A stretch of 63,514 nt of DNA, from the IMG/VR virus record IMGVR_UViG_3300025086_000018, positions 1 to 63,514 of that record. One strand, given 5' to 3'. How positions within the stretch are numbered: position 1 is the first letter of the stretch; each line of letters opens with the position of its first letter. Made by a program: the position numbers and the translations under genes. Of this stretch, positions 24,631 through 34,488 are shown piece by piece. This DNA is from a virus. The notes beneath the pieces were generated by a model that was not told where the DNA came from, searched no databases, and saw only the letters and a program-made list of their open reading frames with translations.

Positions 24631-27600
24631 TTAAGATATAATGGTTAAATTTATTTCACTAATAGTGGTTTTTAAACCTGAACCATTCATATCTGTAACG
24701 CATATTCTTAAAGGTAATGGGTTAACACTTAATGGCTCACCACCAGCGTCTTTAACATCATCTATTTGTAGTATCTTACCGTTGAGTTGAGGTGGGAAAT
24801 TTGGATTACTATAATTAGCAATCTCTAAACCTTGATGTTTTGAAAAGAAATCATAATAAGTTCCAGCACTAGGATCTCTAACTTCAATAGTCCAATTTAA
24901 TTCTTCAAAAGCTTGAGGAGTATTAGCATTATTGCTTCCGTTATTAGCGCCTAAAGTTCCACATATAGTATTATTTGACCAAGAACCAGCAGTTGGAACT
25001 GCACCTTCTCTAGTTTCGTTTATACCACTGTTGTTTATTACAGAAATATTTGGATTATTAGGTTCACCATAATTACTATTTGGAGCTTGATTTCTCAATG
25101 TGAATGATAAAGGAAATTCATAAGTGTTTTCTAAAGGATTACTTATAGAACATTCAAATACAAAATTAAGAAAATTGTTTACTAAAGTTTGTGAATAGAA
25201 TAAGTTTCCTCTAGGATCTAAACTAATACCAAATTGACTAGCGCTTAATGAAGCATCTACTTTTGTATTAGCAACACCAGCTTGAGTATATAAAGTTATA
25301 GGAGTATTACTACCATCAGTTGGATAAGACACTGTTCCATCTTGGTTTGTTATATTTTTTAAAACACAATTACTAAAACTAGCAGGTGGTATTATTCCAG
25401 CTGAATTATTTCTAACTGTAAATACTAATAACCTTAGACTAGATATAGAACCTGTTATATTTAAACTTTCATTCCAAGGAGAAGATCCTGTACTTAAATC
25501 AAACACTACGTCATCAGCACCTAGTATAGCTTCGTTAAGATCTTCTATTAAACCTGTAGTTCCAGTTTCCCAAAATATCTCTAGTGCAGATTTAGTTGGG
25601 TTGGTTTCATAAGCTGAAAAAACTAAAGGTTCAACGCTGTCTGGTAAAGCAGTCTCTGCATCTCTACCTAACTTAAATACATTTTCAATGTTAGCTGATG
25701 GTGGATCAGACTGTGCTTCATATAAACCAGCTGTAGTAGCATCTGTATTTAAAGCAAAGAAGTTTCCAACAGCTCTTACTTTCATATCTCTTCTACCTGG
25801 AAATATAGGAATATTTTGATTTGCAGATGTATAGTACAAACCTGTAGGCGTATAGCCTTCTTGTATGGCTACCCTAGGATACAAAGTTGTATCACTAGGA
25901 GAATATTGTTGTTGAACAGGCGTTGTTTCTAGTAATCCAGGTGGAACTTTATTAGCGTTATCAGTTAATAAAGTAGTAACATTTATCATGTTTTTACTAG
26001 ACTTTGTAAAAAATTCTGTGTTTGGGGTAGCAGCAAAAGAAGTAGAAGGTGAGTATGTAAAATTATCATTATTTAAAATATTAGTAATAGTATACTCAGT
26101 TCCTGAAATAGTAAAATTCATACCTTCTAATAACAAGAATGTTTTAGGTTCTGCTGCTGGATTTACTGCCGTATTGTTAACAACACCAACGCCACTAACT
26201 CCAGTTACATCTAATTTAAAAGGTTTTATTATAGGAGCTCCATTTAATATACTAGGAAGATAAACATTGTAATATTCTTGTTCAGTTTGTTTTACTACAA
26301 CTTTATAAGAATAAAAACCTAATTTATTTCTTTCTAATATAGTAACCGTATCAGTAGCAGCTGGCTGTACAAAACTATAAGAAGCGTTATTTGCTACCCA
26401 TAATATATTATTAGTTAAATCTATAGCTCCTATTTCAAATTCATATCTCGTCCCTGATAAAGTGTAAGAAACGTAATTGCCAACAGAAGCTAAACTTATA
26501 TCACCTATAGCAGGGTTGAATCTTAAAGAGTTTAAATTGTTTATATTAATTCCTCCTGAGCTAGCAAATTCTAATGCTGTTTTTACATTACTATATAAAC
26601 CAGGATAACCATCATTACTAGTTATAACGTTAGGTATAGTATTTGCAAAAAGAATTTTAAGAGAATCACCAGGCCAATCAACAATACCTGCTCTAGGATT
26701 CTGTGAAGCGGGAACAGAAGCTGTTGAAGTTAATTTTTCTGTTACACTATCGAAGTAAGGTGTATATACTGTAGATCCACCAAAAACTATAGGATTGTTA
26801 GCAAATGGTCCTGTTTTTTCCTCATAACTTCTATCTCTGACTGATGATAAAATAACATCTGAAGACCTACCGTATTTATCTTGTAACACAATACCAACTT
26901 GATATGTTCTATTTTGTTTTAAAGTATGATTAGGATAAGCTATGTCACTAGCATTGTATTGTTTAAACGCAGGTGTAAACTTAGCACTAACTCCAACTAG
27001 GTAATCTAACGTTAGTGGAGAAGTATGCGCATCTATAAAATTTCCATATATTATTCTATTACCTGCAGAAGCCTGTGTAGCTGCTCTAATAGGAACTTTA
27101 TCATAAACTCTACTTATAACACTGTCAGGTAGAACTTTTATAGGTCTTCTACTTTGGTACTTGTAAGAAATAAATTTTGTAGTTACTGAATTATAATCTT
27201 GAATATCTAATGTTTCTACAACTTTTAATGCTAGCGCTGTAGACTCTTTATATACTATATCTATCTCACTAACTTTAAGTTTATTTCCTAATTCATTAGC
27301 GGGGCATGGTAGTGGTATATCTAAAGCGACTTCAGTTATTTCATTAGTCAAAAACTCTACTATAGTATTTTCTCCTGCTTGCTGTTCTTGACTTAAGAAA
27401 TCATTTAAACTAGCTTTCTGTTTATTAGCACCAATAGTCTTTTGAAAATATCCACCTTGCTTTGGTATAAATACATTTTGAGTAAAAGGAGATAATAAAG
27501 AATATTCATTATTGTCGAATTTAAACCTATAAGAAAACCTTACAAACTTATCATCTAAAAAAGCCGGATCACCAGGAAAATCTTGTTTAAAAAATTTATT

Positions 27601-29130
27601 TGGCAATTTAAAAGATATCTGATCACCAGTAGCTATTCCATATTCTGCATTTAACCCAGCAAAAGTAGCGTCAAAAGCTCCATCTCTAAGACTAGTATAT
27701 CTACTAGTTGCTATGTTTAAAACACCAGGACCTCCACTAATTCCAGGTGCTGCAAGAATTAAAGCTGCAACAACATAATCTGTATCTGGTATTTTAGGAT
27801 GTGTCATCCTTACGTAAGCATCTTGAGGATTTACTGGTGATGATGCTGTGTTTGTTGGGAAAGCATTTACAGTTCTAAATGGTGTAAAAGTACCAATTGC
27901 AGTACTTGCCGGAGGTTGATTCCAAGCAGACCAATAAGCAGGTGCACCAGTATTATCATTGTTAGGTTTACTTCTAGTTCCAAAATAAAATAAACTTGGT
28001 ATCAAGCTAGAGCATGTAGCTGAGGAATCAACAAACTGTGTTGCTGGACCAAGTTGGTTTGTCACCGTTAGTTTAAATTGGTCATAATCGTCCCAAGCTC
28101 TACTAATATCTTTAGCGTTTTGAGAGAATAAAACAATTTTAAACTTATAAGTGCTTAAAACTGGATCAGCTTCATCCCATGCTGGGAACTTAGTATTATT
28201 TAAAGCTCTATCTATAAATAATAAGTATTTTCTATTAGAGTTACCAGGTGTATTATCAGCGCTATCAAAAGGAGCTGGTAAAAAACCCGCATCTAAAGCT
28301 AGTCCAGCGTTAGTTGGGTTATAACCATCTTGTTGAAAAAAAGCTACTTTAAATTCAAACCTATCTCCATTACTATCTTCTACATATCCTTTACTGCCTA
28401 TGTTGTCTATAAACTCATCTATAACGTCTTGGCTAGGATTATCTTCTAATATAAAATAATCGTACCAAGCGTCATAACCAGAAGCGCCTAAAGGTGATAC
28501 TCTTTTATCTAAGTCTTGCTTAACATAAACGCAATTAGTTAATGTGTACTCCCTCTTTATCTTTATAGGATTATAAGGATAATACTTAGCTACAGATATA
28601 TCTTCTTCTTTTATGTAGTAGTTTACACTTGATCGAGCTTTAGTAACATTTATTTGTCGTGGTTGATTTCTATTATCAGTCCAAAACAAAAGATCCTCTA
28701 TTAAATCTACATGATTAATAGGACTATTTTCCGAGAAGTTTAAAAAGGAACCAGTAACTAAGACTTGTGAGTTACCTGTTTTTGTATTTGTTTCCACTAT
28801 AGAACAGTATGCTAAAGGACCTGCAGGATTGTCTAGTTTAGTAGCAGAATTATCTTTGTAATTAGTTACAAAAGTATATATATAATCTTGATCTTCATTT
28901 ATGTACCAACCTATTATAAAAAATCTAGTATCTATAGTAGCACCAGGATATTGTAGGGCACTAATGAACTCATTTCCTAGTATGTTTTCTAACGCACCAA
29001 CATCAGCTCCTTCAGATCTTGAAACAGCTACGTTAACAGCGTCTCTATACTCGCGTGGAGACACAAGTCTAGAGTCCAGATCCTTTTGCATTTTAGAATC
29101 TGTAAAAGAGTGTTTATAGGTTTGTTGCAT
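24631..29130 (-). CDS. Tail stabilization protein, 1,499 aa
   Basis: The N-terminus (HSFTDSKMQKDLDSRLVSPR, then EYRDAVNVAVSRSEGADVGALEN) is the highly recognisable opening of the large 'stabilization protein' found in crAss-like and related marine podoviruses. The rest is beta-rich with many Asn/Thr/Pro segments. It probably forms part of the tail barrel below the connector. It is coupled to the neighbouring gene by a four-base gap. The family name is from memory of such proteins; the structural role is inferred. Confidence 0.75.
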   Translation of the reverse strand: MQQTYKHSFTDSKMQKDLDSRLVSPREYRDAVNVAVSRSEGADVGALENILGNEFISALQYPGATIDTRFFIIGWYINEDQDYIYTFVTNYKDNSATKLDNPAGPLAYCSIVETNTKTGNSQVLVTGSFLNFSENSPINHVDLIEDLLFWTDNRNQPRQINVTKARSSVNYYIKEEDISVAKYYPYNPIKIKREYTLTNCVYVKQDLDKRVSPLGASGYDAWYDYFILEDNPSQDVIDEFIDNIGSKGYVEDSNGDRFEFKVAFFQQDGYNPTNAGLALDAGFLPAPFDSADNTPGNSNRKYLLFIDRALNNTKFPAWDEADPVLSTYKFKIVLFSQNAKDISRAWDDYDQFKLTVTNQLGPATQFVDSSATCSSLIPSLFYFGTRSKPNNDNTGAPAYWSAWNQPPASTAIGTFTPFRTVNAFPTNTASSPVNPQDAYVRMTHPKIPDTDYVVAALILAAPGISGGPGVLNIATSRYTSLRDGAFDATFAGLNAEYGIATGDQISFKLPNKFFKQDFPGDPAFLDDKFVRFSYRFKFDNNEYSLLSPFTQNVFIPKQGGYFQKTIGANKQKASLNDFLSQEQQAGENTIVEFLTNEITEVALDIPLPCPANELGNKLKVSEIDIVYKESTALALKVVETLDIQDYNSVTTKFISYKYQSRRPIKVLPDSVISRVYDKVPIRAATQASAGNRIIYGNFIDAHTSPLTLDYLVGVSAKFTPAFKQYNASDIAYPNHTLKQNRTYQVGIVLQDKYGRSSDVILSSVRDRSYEEKTGPFANNPIVFGGSTVYTPYFDSVTEKLTSTASVPASQNPRAGIVDWPGDSLKILFANTIPNVITSNDGYPGLYSNVKTALEFASSGGININNLNSLRFNPAIGDISLASVGNYVSYTLSGTRYEFEIGAIDLTNNILWVANNASYSFVQPAATDTVTILERNKLGFYSYKVVVKQTEQEYYNVYLPSILNGAPIIKPFKLDVTGVSGVGVVNNTAVNPAAEPKTFLLLEGMNFTISGTEYTITNILNNDNFTYSPSTSFAATPNTEFFTKSSKNMINVTTLLTDNANKVPPGLLETTPVQQQYSPSDTTLYPRVAIQEGYTPTGLYYTSANQNIPIFPGRRDMKVRAVGNFFALNTDATTAGLYEAQSDPPSANIENVFKLGRDAETALPDSVEPLVFSAYETNPTKSALEIFWETGTTGLIEDLNEAILGADDVVFDLSTGSSPWNESLNITGSISSLRLLVFTVRNNSAGIIPPASFSNCVLKNITNQDGTVSYPTDGSNTPITLYTQAGVANTKVDASLSASQFGISLDPRGNLFYSQTLVNNFLNFVFECSISNPLENTYEFPLSFTLRNQAPNSNYGEPNNPNISVINNSGINETREGAVPTAGSWSNNTICGTLGANNGSNNANTPQAFEELNWTIEVRDPSAGTYYDFFSKHQGLEIANYSNPNFPPQLNGKILQIDDVKDAGGEPLSVNPLPLRICVTDMNGSGLKTTISEINLTIIS

Positions 29131-29134
29131 TTAA

Positions 29135-30340
29135 TTAATGTTTAATCCACTTAGACTGATTTCTAAAAGTCTGTGTTAATGTTTCTAAATTAAAATCTTG
29201 TAATCTTATTTTAGCATTTCTAGTTTTAGCGTATTTTTCTCTCTTGTATAGCTGTATCATGTTTGGATCAGAAAATCTTCTAACAGATAGAATATTATAC
29301 ATTATAGAAGCGTACATAGCATCTTCAACTACTTTAGGTATTCTAGTGTCATCATCATATGCTAAACCATCAGAAACATATTCTAATACAATACACCTGT
29401 TAGCTAAACTACTGCTAAACGAAAACCTACCAGTTCTTTCATTTAAACTGTACCAACCATTTTCTTGTGAAGTACTTGGATTTAAACCATATCTTTGGCC
29501 ATATGCTTGTTTCCACCAAACGTAGTCAAATACACCTGTAGCATTGTAAGCATCATAGTCTCCTGTTATTTCATTAGAAGTAGCTTTTTTCCACCTTTGC
29601 TCTATTAACGATTGATCTGCATCTATGTTATTAGCAAAAGAGTCTTGTGTAGGTATACCTTTATTATCTTGTATTGGTAAATCATATGGGTTGCCACTCA
29701 ATCCATTTAAGGGATATATAGGGTGCATTACGCCTGAGCTGTCAGCCCACGACAACGCCACTTGATTCACGAAATCTTGAGGTATAGGAACAGAAAGGTT
29801 AGGTGGTATAGTTAATTCTTGAGACTTTATTACTTTTAAAACGTCGTAACTTAATTCTTGTAAAACTCTTTTAGCATGAAATATAACGTCATTACGTTTT
29901 ACTCTTTGTAGTATTTTATCTTCACCTACATAAGCAAACATAAAATTATCTATAATATCATTTAGTGGAGTCCAACTATATCCACCATAATTAGCATTAA
30001 TAGCAGCTGGCATTAGTTGACACATTACTACACCGCCTGTTATACCAGCACTAGCTGGTGGCATTTCTATAGTATTGGCAGTAGGATCTGAAACTTTAAA
30101 TTGATCTTCATTTATTTTAGTAAAAACCAATGGAGCTCCTGTTCCGTGATATATTTCAAAATTTGAAGCTGATGCTATCCTAGTCCAGTTAGACGGTGCT
30201 ACTTGTGGTTCTCCAAAAGCACTGACTAATTCAGTATTGTAATTTGAAAATGTAAATGATTTAACCCCAGCACCAGCAGAGTTATCAATGATTTTTTGAC
30301 CAGAGTAATATTGTGCGTTATCTTCTTTTATAAGTCCCAT
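29135..30340 (-). CDS. Tail-connector structural protein, 401 aa
   Basis: The protein begins with an extended region and then a helical block (IIDNFMFAYVGEDKILQRVK, RNDVIFHAKRVLQELSYDV) of the kind seen in podovirus neck or tail-tube proteins of this group. It ends with a basic helical region (YKREKYAKTRNAKIRLQDF). It is packed between a ring-protein candidate and the stabilization protein. No enzymatic motif. Confidence 0.65.
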   Translation of the reverse strand: MGLIKEDNAQYYSGQKIIDNSAGAGVKSFTFSNYNTELVSAFGEPQVAPSNWTRIASASNFEIYHGTGAPLVFTKINEDQFKVSDPTANTIEMPPASAGITGGVVMCQLMPAAINANYGGYSWTPLNDIIDNFMFAYVGEDKILQRVKRNDVIFHAKRVLQELSYDVLKVIKSQELTIPPNLSVPIPQDFVNQVALSWADSSGVMHPIYPLNGLSGNPYDLPIQDNKGIPTQDSFANNIDADQSLIEQRWKKATSNEITGDYDAYNATGVFDYVWWKQAYGQRYGLNPSTSQENGWYSLNERTGRFSFSSSLANRCIVLEYVSDGLAYDDDTRIPKVVEDAMYASIMYNILSVRRFSDPNMIQLYKREKYAKTRNAKIRLQDFNLETLTQTFRNQSKWIKH

Positions 30341-30343
30341 GTT

Positions 30344-31090
30344 TTACATTTTTTCTTTTTGATCTTGTACTGCAGCTGCTTGAGAAGCCATTTGTGTAAT
30401 TTCACTATCTCTAATAACAACACCAGCATAAGCTAATATTTTTAATATAACCTCCGTTTGGTCTACATCTGATATTTCAAAATCAACTGAAGCAACTCCA
30501 GGATCGTAAATATATGCACCAACACTATTTACAGTGTACGCCCAATTAACTACGTTAGGTACTCTTACATAAAATATATCATATCTTTGTATGGGTGCTG
30601 TAGGGCTTGTAGCTGTTTGAGGAAATACGTTTATAGTAGGTCCAGTCTGATAGTAAACAGGATAACTAGAACTTGATTGAGCTATAGTAGATCTTTGAGC
30701 TAAAGTAAATTCATGAGGGGTAACTTCTTGTAATTCCACAGGTGTTTTAGAACCATCTTTATAAGTTATAAATCCTAACCTATGTAGACTAGGTGTTAAA
30801 CCTGTTAGTACACCAGTACCTCCTACACCTATACTTAGTTGAGACGTAGTTTCAAACACGGATATTTTCTCTCTTAAAGATTTTACTCTATCAGAGTATT
30901 CACTACTATTTTCAGGTGATCTTAAAAAAACATTTAGATCTTCAAAGTAACTTTCAAAAATCTCCAGTTGAACTTGATTAGCTAAGTTGTTAAACTCGTA
31001 AGGTGTAATGTAACCTCTTTGTTCTTTGTTTAATATACTTAACACCGTTTGATACACGGTATTAACATTTATACTGTTAAATCCTGGCAT
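30344..31090 (-). CDS. Head-tail connector / ring protein candidate, 248 aa
   Basis: The first helix set (TVYQTVLSILNKEQRGYITP, YEFNNLANQVQLEIFESYFED) resembles connector proteins that bind the portal in crAss-like and marine podoviruses. A beta-rich middle follows (TYKDGSKTPVELQEVTPHEF). It is the first gene after a terminator, so it may be expressed from read-through or an element at 31130-31145. Confidence 0.6.
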   Translation of the reverse strand: MPGFNSINVNTVYQTVLSILNKEQRGYITPYEFNNLANQVQLEIFESYFEDLNVFLRSPENSSEYSDRVKSLREKISVFETTSQLSIGVGGTGVLTGLTPSLHRLGFITYKDGSKTPVELQEVTPHEFTLAQRSTIAQSSSSYPVYYQTGPTINVFPQTATSPTAPIQRYDIFYVRVPNVVNWAYTVNSVGAYIYDPGVASVDFEISDVDQTEVILKILAYAGVVIRDSEITQMASQAAAVQDQKEKM

Positions 31091-31101
31091 AGTTTTTATT
31101 T

Positions 31102-31127
31102 AAAAAAAAGGCGGCCGCATAGCCGCC
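31102..31127 (-). terminator. Rho-independent terminator (late strand)
   Basis: Read on the minus strand, GGCGGC (31127-31122) pairs with GCCGCC (31115-31110) around a 6-base loop and is followed by eight Ts. It separates the 253-residue gene from the connector gene, so downstream tail genes would be expressed less than capsid genes. Confidence 0.88.
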
Positions 31128-31144
31128 TTATTTAGTATCACTTG

Positions 31145-31906
31145 TTATTTTATTTTTTTCTCTATAGATTTATAAACCTCAAGTCCTTCATCAGTTTTAA
31201 ACCAAGCAGCTATAGCTGAATAAGCGTTTTCGTCGAAACCTACTGTTAGTAGTTTTCTACCGTTGCTAGCCCAAGAAAAAGTTCTTTGATCTTCTGCTAA
31301 CTTAATTATTCTTTGTTCAGTAGCTTTAATAGCAAAGTTTCTTAATATTAAATTATCATCTTCTGCTAAATCTAAAAATAGTTGAGGATTTCTTTTAGCG
31401 AAAACAACAACGTCTCTTCTTATTTCTTTAGAAGATAATTTAGTAACATCAGAACCTACTTCTACTCTAAGCACTGCCTCCGCTTCATCAATCTCCATTT
31501 CGTAAGCTAAGTTCATAGCTTCAATCTCTGTTTCTAAATGATCAAAGTGATCTTCAGCTTCTTCAGCTGCATCGAACTCTGAAAATATAATATCTTTATG
31601 AGGATGTACATTTAAAAACTCTTGTAGATTTCTTTTTTCTTTAGGTACTAATAAGTGGCCATTGTGAAAAACTACATGAGCTAAAGTAACTTCACCTTTT
31701 TGTTCATCTACATAAGGTGTTTGTTGATTACTTGCGTATCTTAATTCTCTTTGATAACCTAAGTTTTCATCAAAATGTAGAAGTGGATATCTACGTGAAT
31801 GTCTACTAGGTATAGTCATTGTTAATGGGTTTTTACCATTAACTAAATAATAATTTCTATCTTTATACTCCCATTTAACTGGAGCTTTTTTTTCTTTTGT
31901 TTCCAT
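31145..31906 (-). CDS. Virion-associated protein near the capsid cluster, 253 aa
   Basis: The protein opens with a basic segment and a beta-rich half (RNYYLVNGKNPLTMTIPSRH), followed by an acidic helical block (FDAAEEAEDHFDHLETEIEA) and a Lys-rich end. It is isolated by terminators on both sides, so its dose is set separately. It belongs to the head-neck region by position. I do not recognise the family. Confidence 0.6.
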   Translation of the reverse strand: METKEKKAPVKWEYKDRNYYLVNGKNPLTMTIPSRHSRRYPLLHFDENLGYQRELRYASNQQTPYVDEQKGEVTLAHVVFHNGHLLVPKEKRNLQEFLNVHPHKDIIFSEFDAAEEAEDHFDHLETEIEAMNLAYEMEIDEAEAVLRVEVGSDVTKLSSKEIRRDVVVFAKRNPQLFLDLAEDDNLILRNFAIKATEQRIIKLAEDQRTFSWASNGRKLLTVGFDENAYSAIAAWFKTDEGLEVYKSIEKKIK

Positions 31907-31922
31907 AATATATAATAAAATT

Positions 31923-31947
31923 AAAAAGTCCCCACCGAAGTGGGGAT
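31923..31947 (-). terminator. Rho-independent terminator (late strand)
   Basis: On the minus strand TCCCCAC and GTGGGGA form a 7-bp stem with a TTCG loop (a very stable tetraloop), followed by five Ts. It lies just after the 200-residue gene. Confidence 0.9.
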
Positions 31948-31958
31948 AACTTTTTGTA

Positions 31959-32561
31959 TTAGCTTAAATCAACGTCTTCTACTGTAGCTAAGTTAAAGAA
32001 CTTAACTTCAGGTTGCTCGTTTTCATTTTGTGAAGCTTCATTAATAGCCTCAGCTAGATCAGCACATAGCTGTTCTTTAGTAGATGCAGGTGCATTTGAA
32101 ACTGTAACTGTCCACTCTTTTGTATCAGTACTATCCCAAAGGTTAGTAACTAATTTACATTGAGTAGCTGAAACAGGTTCAACACACGCGATGTTATCTA
32201 CTGGTATCATTTGATAAGGGTTTGTATCACTTCCTTCAAAAGTTGCTAAATCAGCAGCGACTAAAGTTATAACAACGTCAGTCGTTCCACCGATAACACT
32301 TTGATCAAAAGTTAAAGTGTCACCAGCTTTATAACCATCACCTGCTGTAGCAACAGATGCAACAGTAACTGTATTACCAGCGATTGTTAAATCTACTACA
32401 CCTGATGTACCTAATCCATCAGTTGTAAAAGCAGTTGCAGTAGCAACTTGGTTAGTCGCGTCTGTACTGTTAGTTGTTATTGAAGTAGTTAAAGACCCCG
32501 TACCTGTTAACATTGGTCTACCTGGATTCAATGATAAAGGTATTTTTATATAATTTGCCAT
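31959..32561 (-). CDS. Capsid-associated small protein A, 200 aa
   Basis: This beta-rich, Thr/Ala/Asp-rich protein starts MANYIKIPLSLN, which mirrors MANLIRIPIKGA in the next gene upstream. The shared start suggests related proteins. With their position right after the major capsid gene and between terminators, both may be decoration or head-completion proteins. No database match could be checked. Confidence 0.6.
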   Translation of the reverse strand: MANYIKIPLSLNPGRPMLTGTGSLTTSITTNSTDATNQVATATAFTTDGLGTSGVVDLTIAGNTVTVASVATAGDGYKAGDTLTFDQSVIGGTTDVVITLVAADLATFEGSDTNPYQMIPVDNIACVEPVSATQCKLVTNLWDSTDTKEWTVTVSNAPASTKEQLCADLAEAINEASQNENEQPEVKFFNLATVEDVDLS

Positions 32562-32569
32562 AATGTTAA

Positions 32570-32950
32570 TTATTTCGGAGTACCAGCTGAGATAGAGAAG
32601 TTATCAGCTTGATAATCTTCTAAGTCAGCAGCAGCTGCAGTAGCAGCACCCTCTAGTTCAAAAATTGGATTAGACGCAGGATTCTGATTAGATTCAAGGA
32701 TTAGATCTTTGAAGTTCTCTATATCTTGCGCTGTAACGACAGCTGTTCCACCGCCATTTGCATAGTAGCTTATTGTTGTAATTATAACATTTGCACCACC
32801 TGCAGGTATTGTAGAATAAATATCTATATGTTCGTTTGAACCGCTTACCGCAGCATCATACGCACCATCAACATTTACAATACCATATCTTGGTTCATTG
32901 CTATTTCCAACAGAAGCTCCTTTAATTGGAATTCTTATTAAGTTTGCCAT
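32570..32950 (-). CDS. Capsid-associated small protein B, 126 aa
   Basis: Starts MANLIRIPIKGA, related at the N-terminus to the 200-residue neighbour. The body is beta-rich (ANVIITTISYYANGGGTAVV) and the tail is Ala/Asp-rich. It follows the capsid gene after a terminator, so expression would be lower than that of capsid. A decoration or neck role is inferred. Confidence 0.6.
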   Translation of the reverse strand: MANLIRIPIKGASVGNSNEPRYGIVNVDGAYDAAVSGSNEHIDIYSTIPAGGANVIITTISYYANGGGTAVVTAQDIENFKDLILESNQNPASNPIFELEGAATAAAADLEDYQADNFSISAGTPK

Positions 32951-32973
32951 GTTAAGTATTATTTAAGATTTAT

Positions 32974-32995
32974 AAAAGGAGGGCTTTCACCCTCC
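32974..32995 (-). terminator. Rho-independent terminator after the capsid gene
   Basis: On the minus strand GGAGGG pairs with CCCTCC around a TGAAAG loop, followed by TTTTATA. It comes directly after the major capsid stop, where strong capsid transcription would need damping. The T-run is short, so read-through is likely. Confidence 0.8.
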
Positions 32996-33002
32996 ATTAT
33001 TT

Positions 33003-34472
33003 TTATGCTCCTGTAAACAATACAAAATTGTTAGCAGCTTGAGTAACTAAACATCTTTCAGATAAGAAGTTAACTCTCATTGTATCTAAGTCAGAAGTGT
33101 AAGCACCACCAACAGATCCAGTGATCCAAGCTTTGAATCTTCTATCTTCAGTTTCAGACGCTCTATATCTTACGTGTAAGAAAGGTCTTCTGATGTTAGA
33201 TCCTAACATTTGATCGTATACTGTAGATGTTCCAGCAGGAATCATCACACCATCAATTTGCTTAGATAAACCACGAGTAGATGCATCATTCAGATATTTC
33301 CAGTCTGTTTTGTAGAAGTCATAAGAACCTCTTCTAAAACCTGTAAATCCAAAGTTTAACGCCATTTCTTTCTCGTTGTCAAATAAACCGTATGAAGCAG
33401 CAGCAGCTGAAGCAAACGATCCATTCATAGCAGCAACCATATCATCAAAATCTAAAGCAGTTTGTCTAGATAAGAAAAGCATGTTTTCTTCAATAGCACC
33501 CTGCTTATCAAGATTCTTAAGAATTTCGTCAAAATCTGCAATTGCTCCAGAACCAGGTCCAGCAGCACCAGCAAATCCAGAGAATACATTACCTCTTGAT
33601 TCGATAGCAGCAAATAAACCTTCAGTTCCTTTGATGTTTTGTGTTCCACCAGCAGGTCCAAATTGACCACCAAAAGCTGTAGCAGCATGTGACCAAAGTT
33701 CACCTTCAACCATTGCCATCTCTAAGTAATCTTCGTATCTTAGTCTAGTTTCAGACTCAGCTTTTAAATACCATAGGTATCCAGAAGTTCCGTCTTCAGT
33801 AGCAACTTCAATCCAACCAATTTGAGCAGCATCAGATCCACTTAGCTCGTAATTATCTTTAATGATAATTGGAGAGTTAGTGAAAGTAGATACAGCTGGT
33901 TCGATAGCGCCTTTCATTCCTTCACTTCCTTTTGGAAATTCAGAACCATAGACGAATAGACTACATTTTGCACCACCAGCAGTTAAAGCAGCAGGTACAG
34001 TTTCGTAACATTCAGCAACTAAACCATTAAGTGTACCACCAGTAACATTAGTTACTAAAAATTTAGCAGTACTTAAACCTGTTGCGTTATCAGAAACCAA
34101 AATTGTAGCTCCAGTTCTAACAGCTCCTTGTGTAGCTCCAGCAGGTAAAGTAATAGTAATGTCATATTGAGGTGCTCCACCACCAGCGACAGCAACAGCT
34201 ACATTGTTATAAGCAATATGTAATCTGTTTTGCTCAGACCAAACAACTTGATCAGATGTCATTGGCATTTCAGCTCCAACCATTCTCAAGAAACCAGATA
34301 AAGTTCTGTTTCCGTATCTTTCTACCTCTTGTTCGTAAAGCTCAGGTAGATATTGTTGAGCCCATTGTCCACCAGCAACGCTGTTGAAATCAATGTAATT
34401 GTCCTGTACAACAACTCTATTTTGTGCAGGAACGATTTTTGCGGGAAAACTCCCGCCTGGTACTAACGCCAT
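33003..34472 (-). CDS. Major capsid protein, 489 aa
   Basis: The gene sits in the canonical place after terminase, portal and scaffold and before a strong terminator. The protein has an extended N-arm (AGGQWAQQYLPELYEQEVER, YGNRTLSGFLR), a helical central part (RYEDYLEMAMVEGELWSHAA) and a beta-rich C-terminus, consistent with the HK97 fold seen in related podoviruses. Its more balanced codon use compared with its neighbours fits high expression. The fold call is inference from order and segment pattern. Confidence 0.8.
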   Translation of the reverse strand: MALVPGGSFPAKIVPAQNRVVVQDNYIDFNSVAGGQWAQQYLPELYEQEVERYGNRTLSGFLRMVGAEMPMTSDQVVWSEQNRLHIAYNNVAVAVAGGGAPQYDITITLPAGATQGAVRTGATILVSDNATGLSTAKFLVTNVTGGTLNGLVAECYETVPAALTAGGAKCSLFVYGSEFPKGSEGMKGAIEPAVSTFTNSPIIIKDNYELSGSDAAQIGWIEVATEDGTSGYLWYLKAESETRLRYEDYLEMAMVEGELWSHAATAFGGQFGPAGGTQNIKGTEGLFAAIESRGNVFSGFAGAAGPGSGAIADFDEILKNLDKQGAIEENMLFLSRQTALDFDDMVAAMNGSFASAAAASYGLFDNEKEMALNFGFTGFRRGSYDFYKTDWKYLNDASTRGLSKQIDGVMIPAGTSTVYDQMLGSNIRRPFLHVRYRASETEDRRFKAWITGSVGGAYTSDLDTMRVNFLSERCLVTQAANNFVLFTGA

Positions 34473-34488
34473 TTTATTTGTTTTTTAT

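Noticed and set aside
33376-33709. Plus- and minus-strand open frames across the capsid gene
   Set aside because: They are out-of-frame readings of the major capsid protein, whose codon pattern and position are clear.
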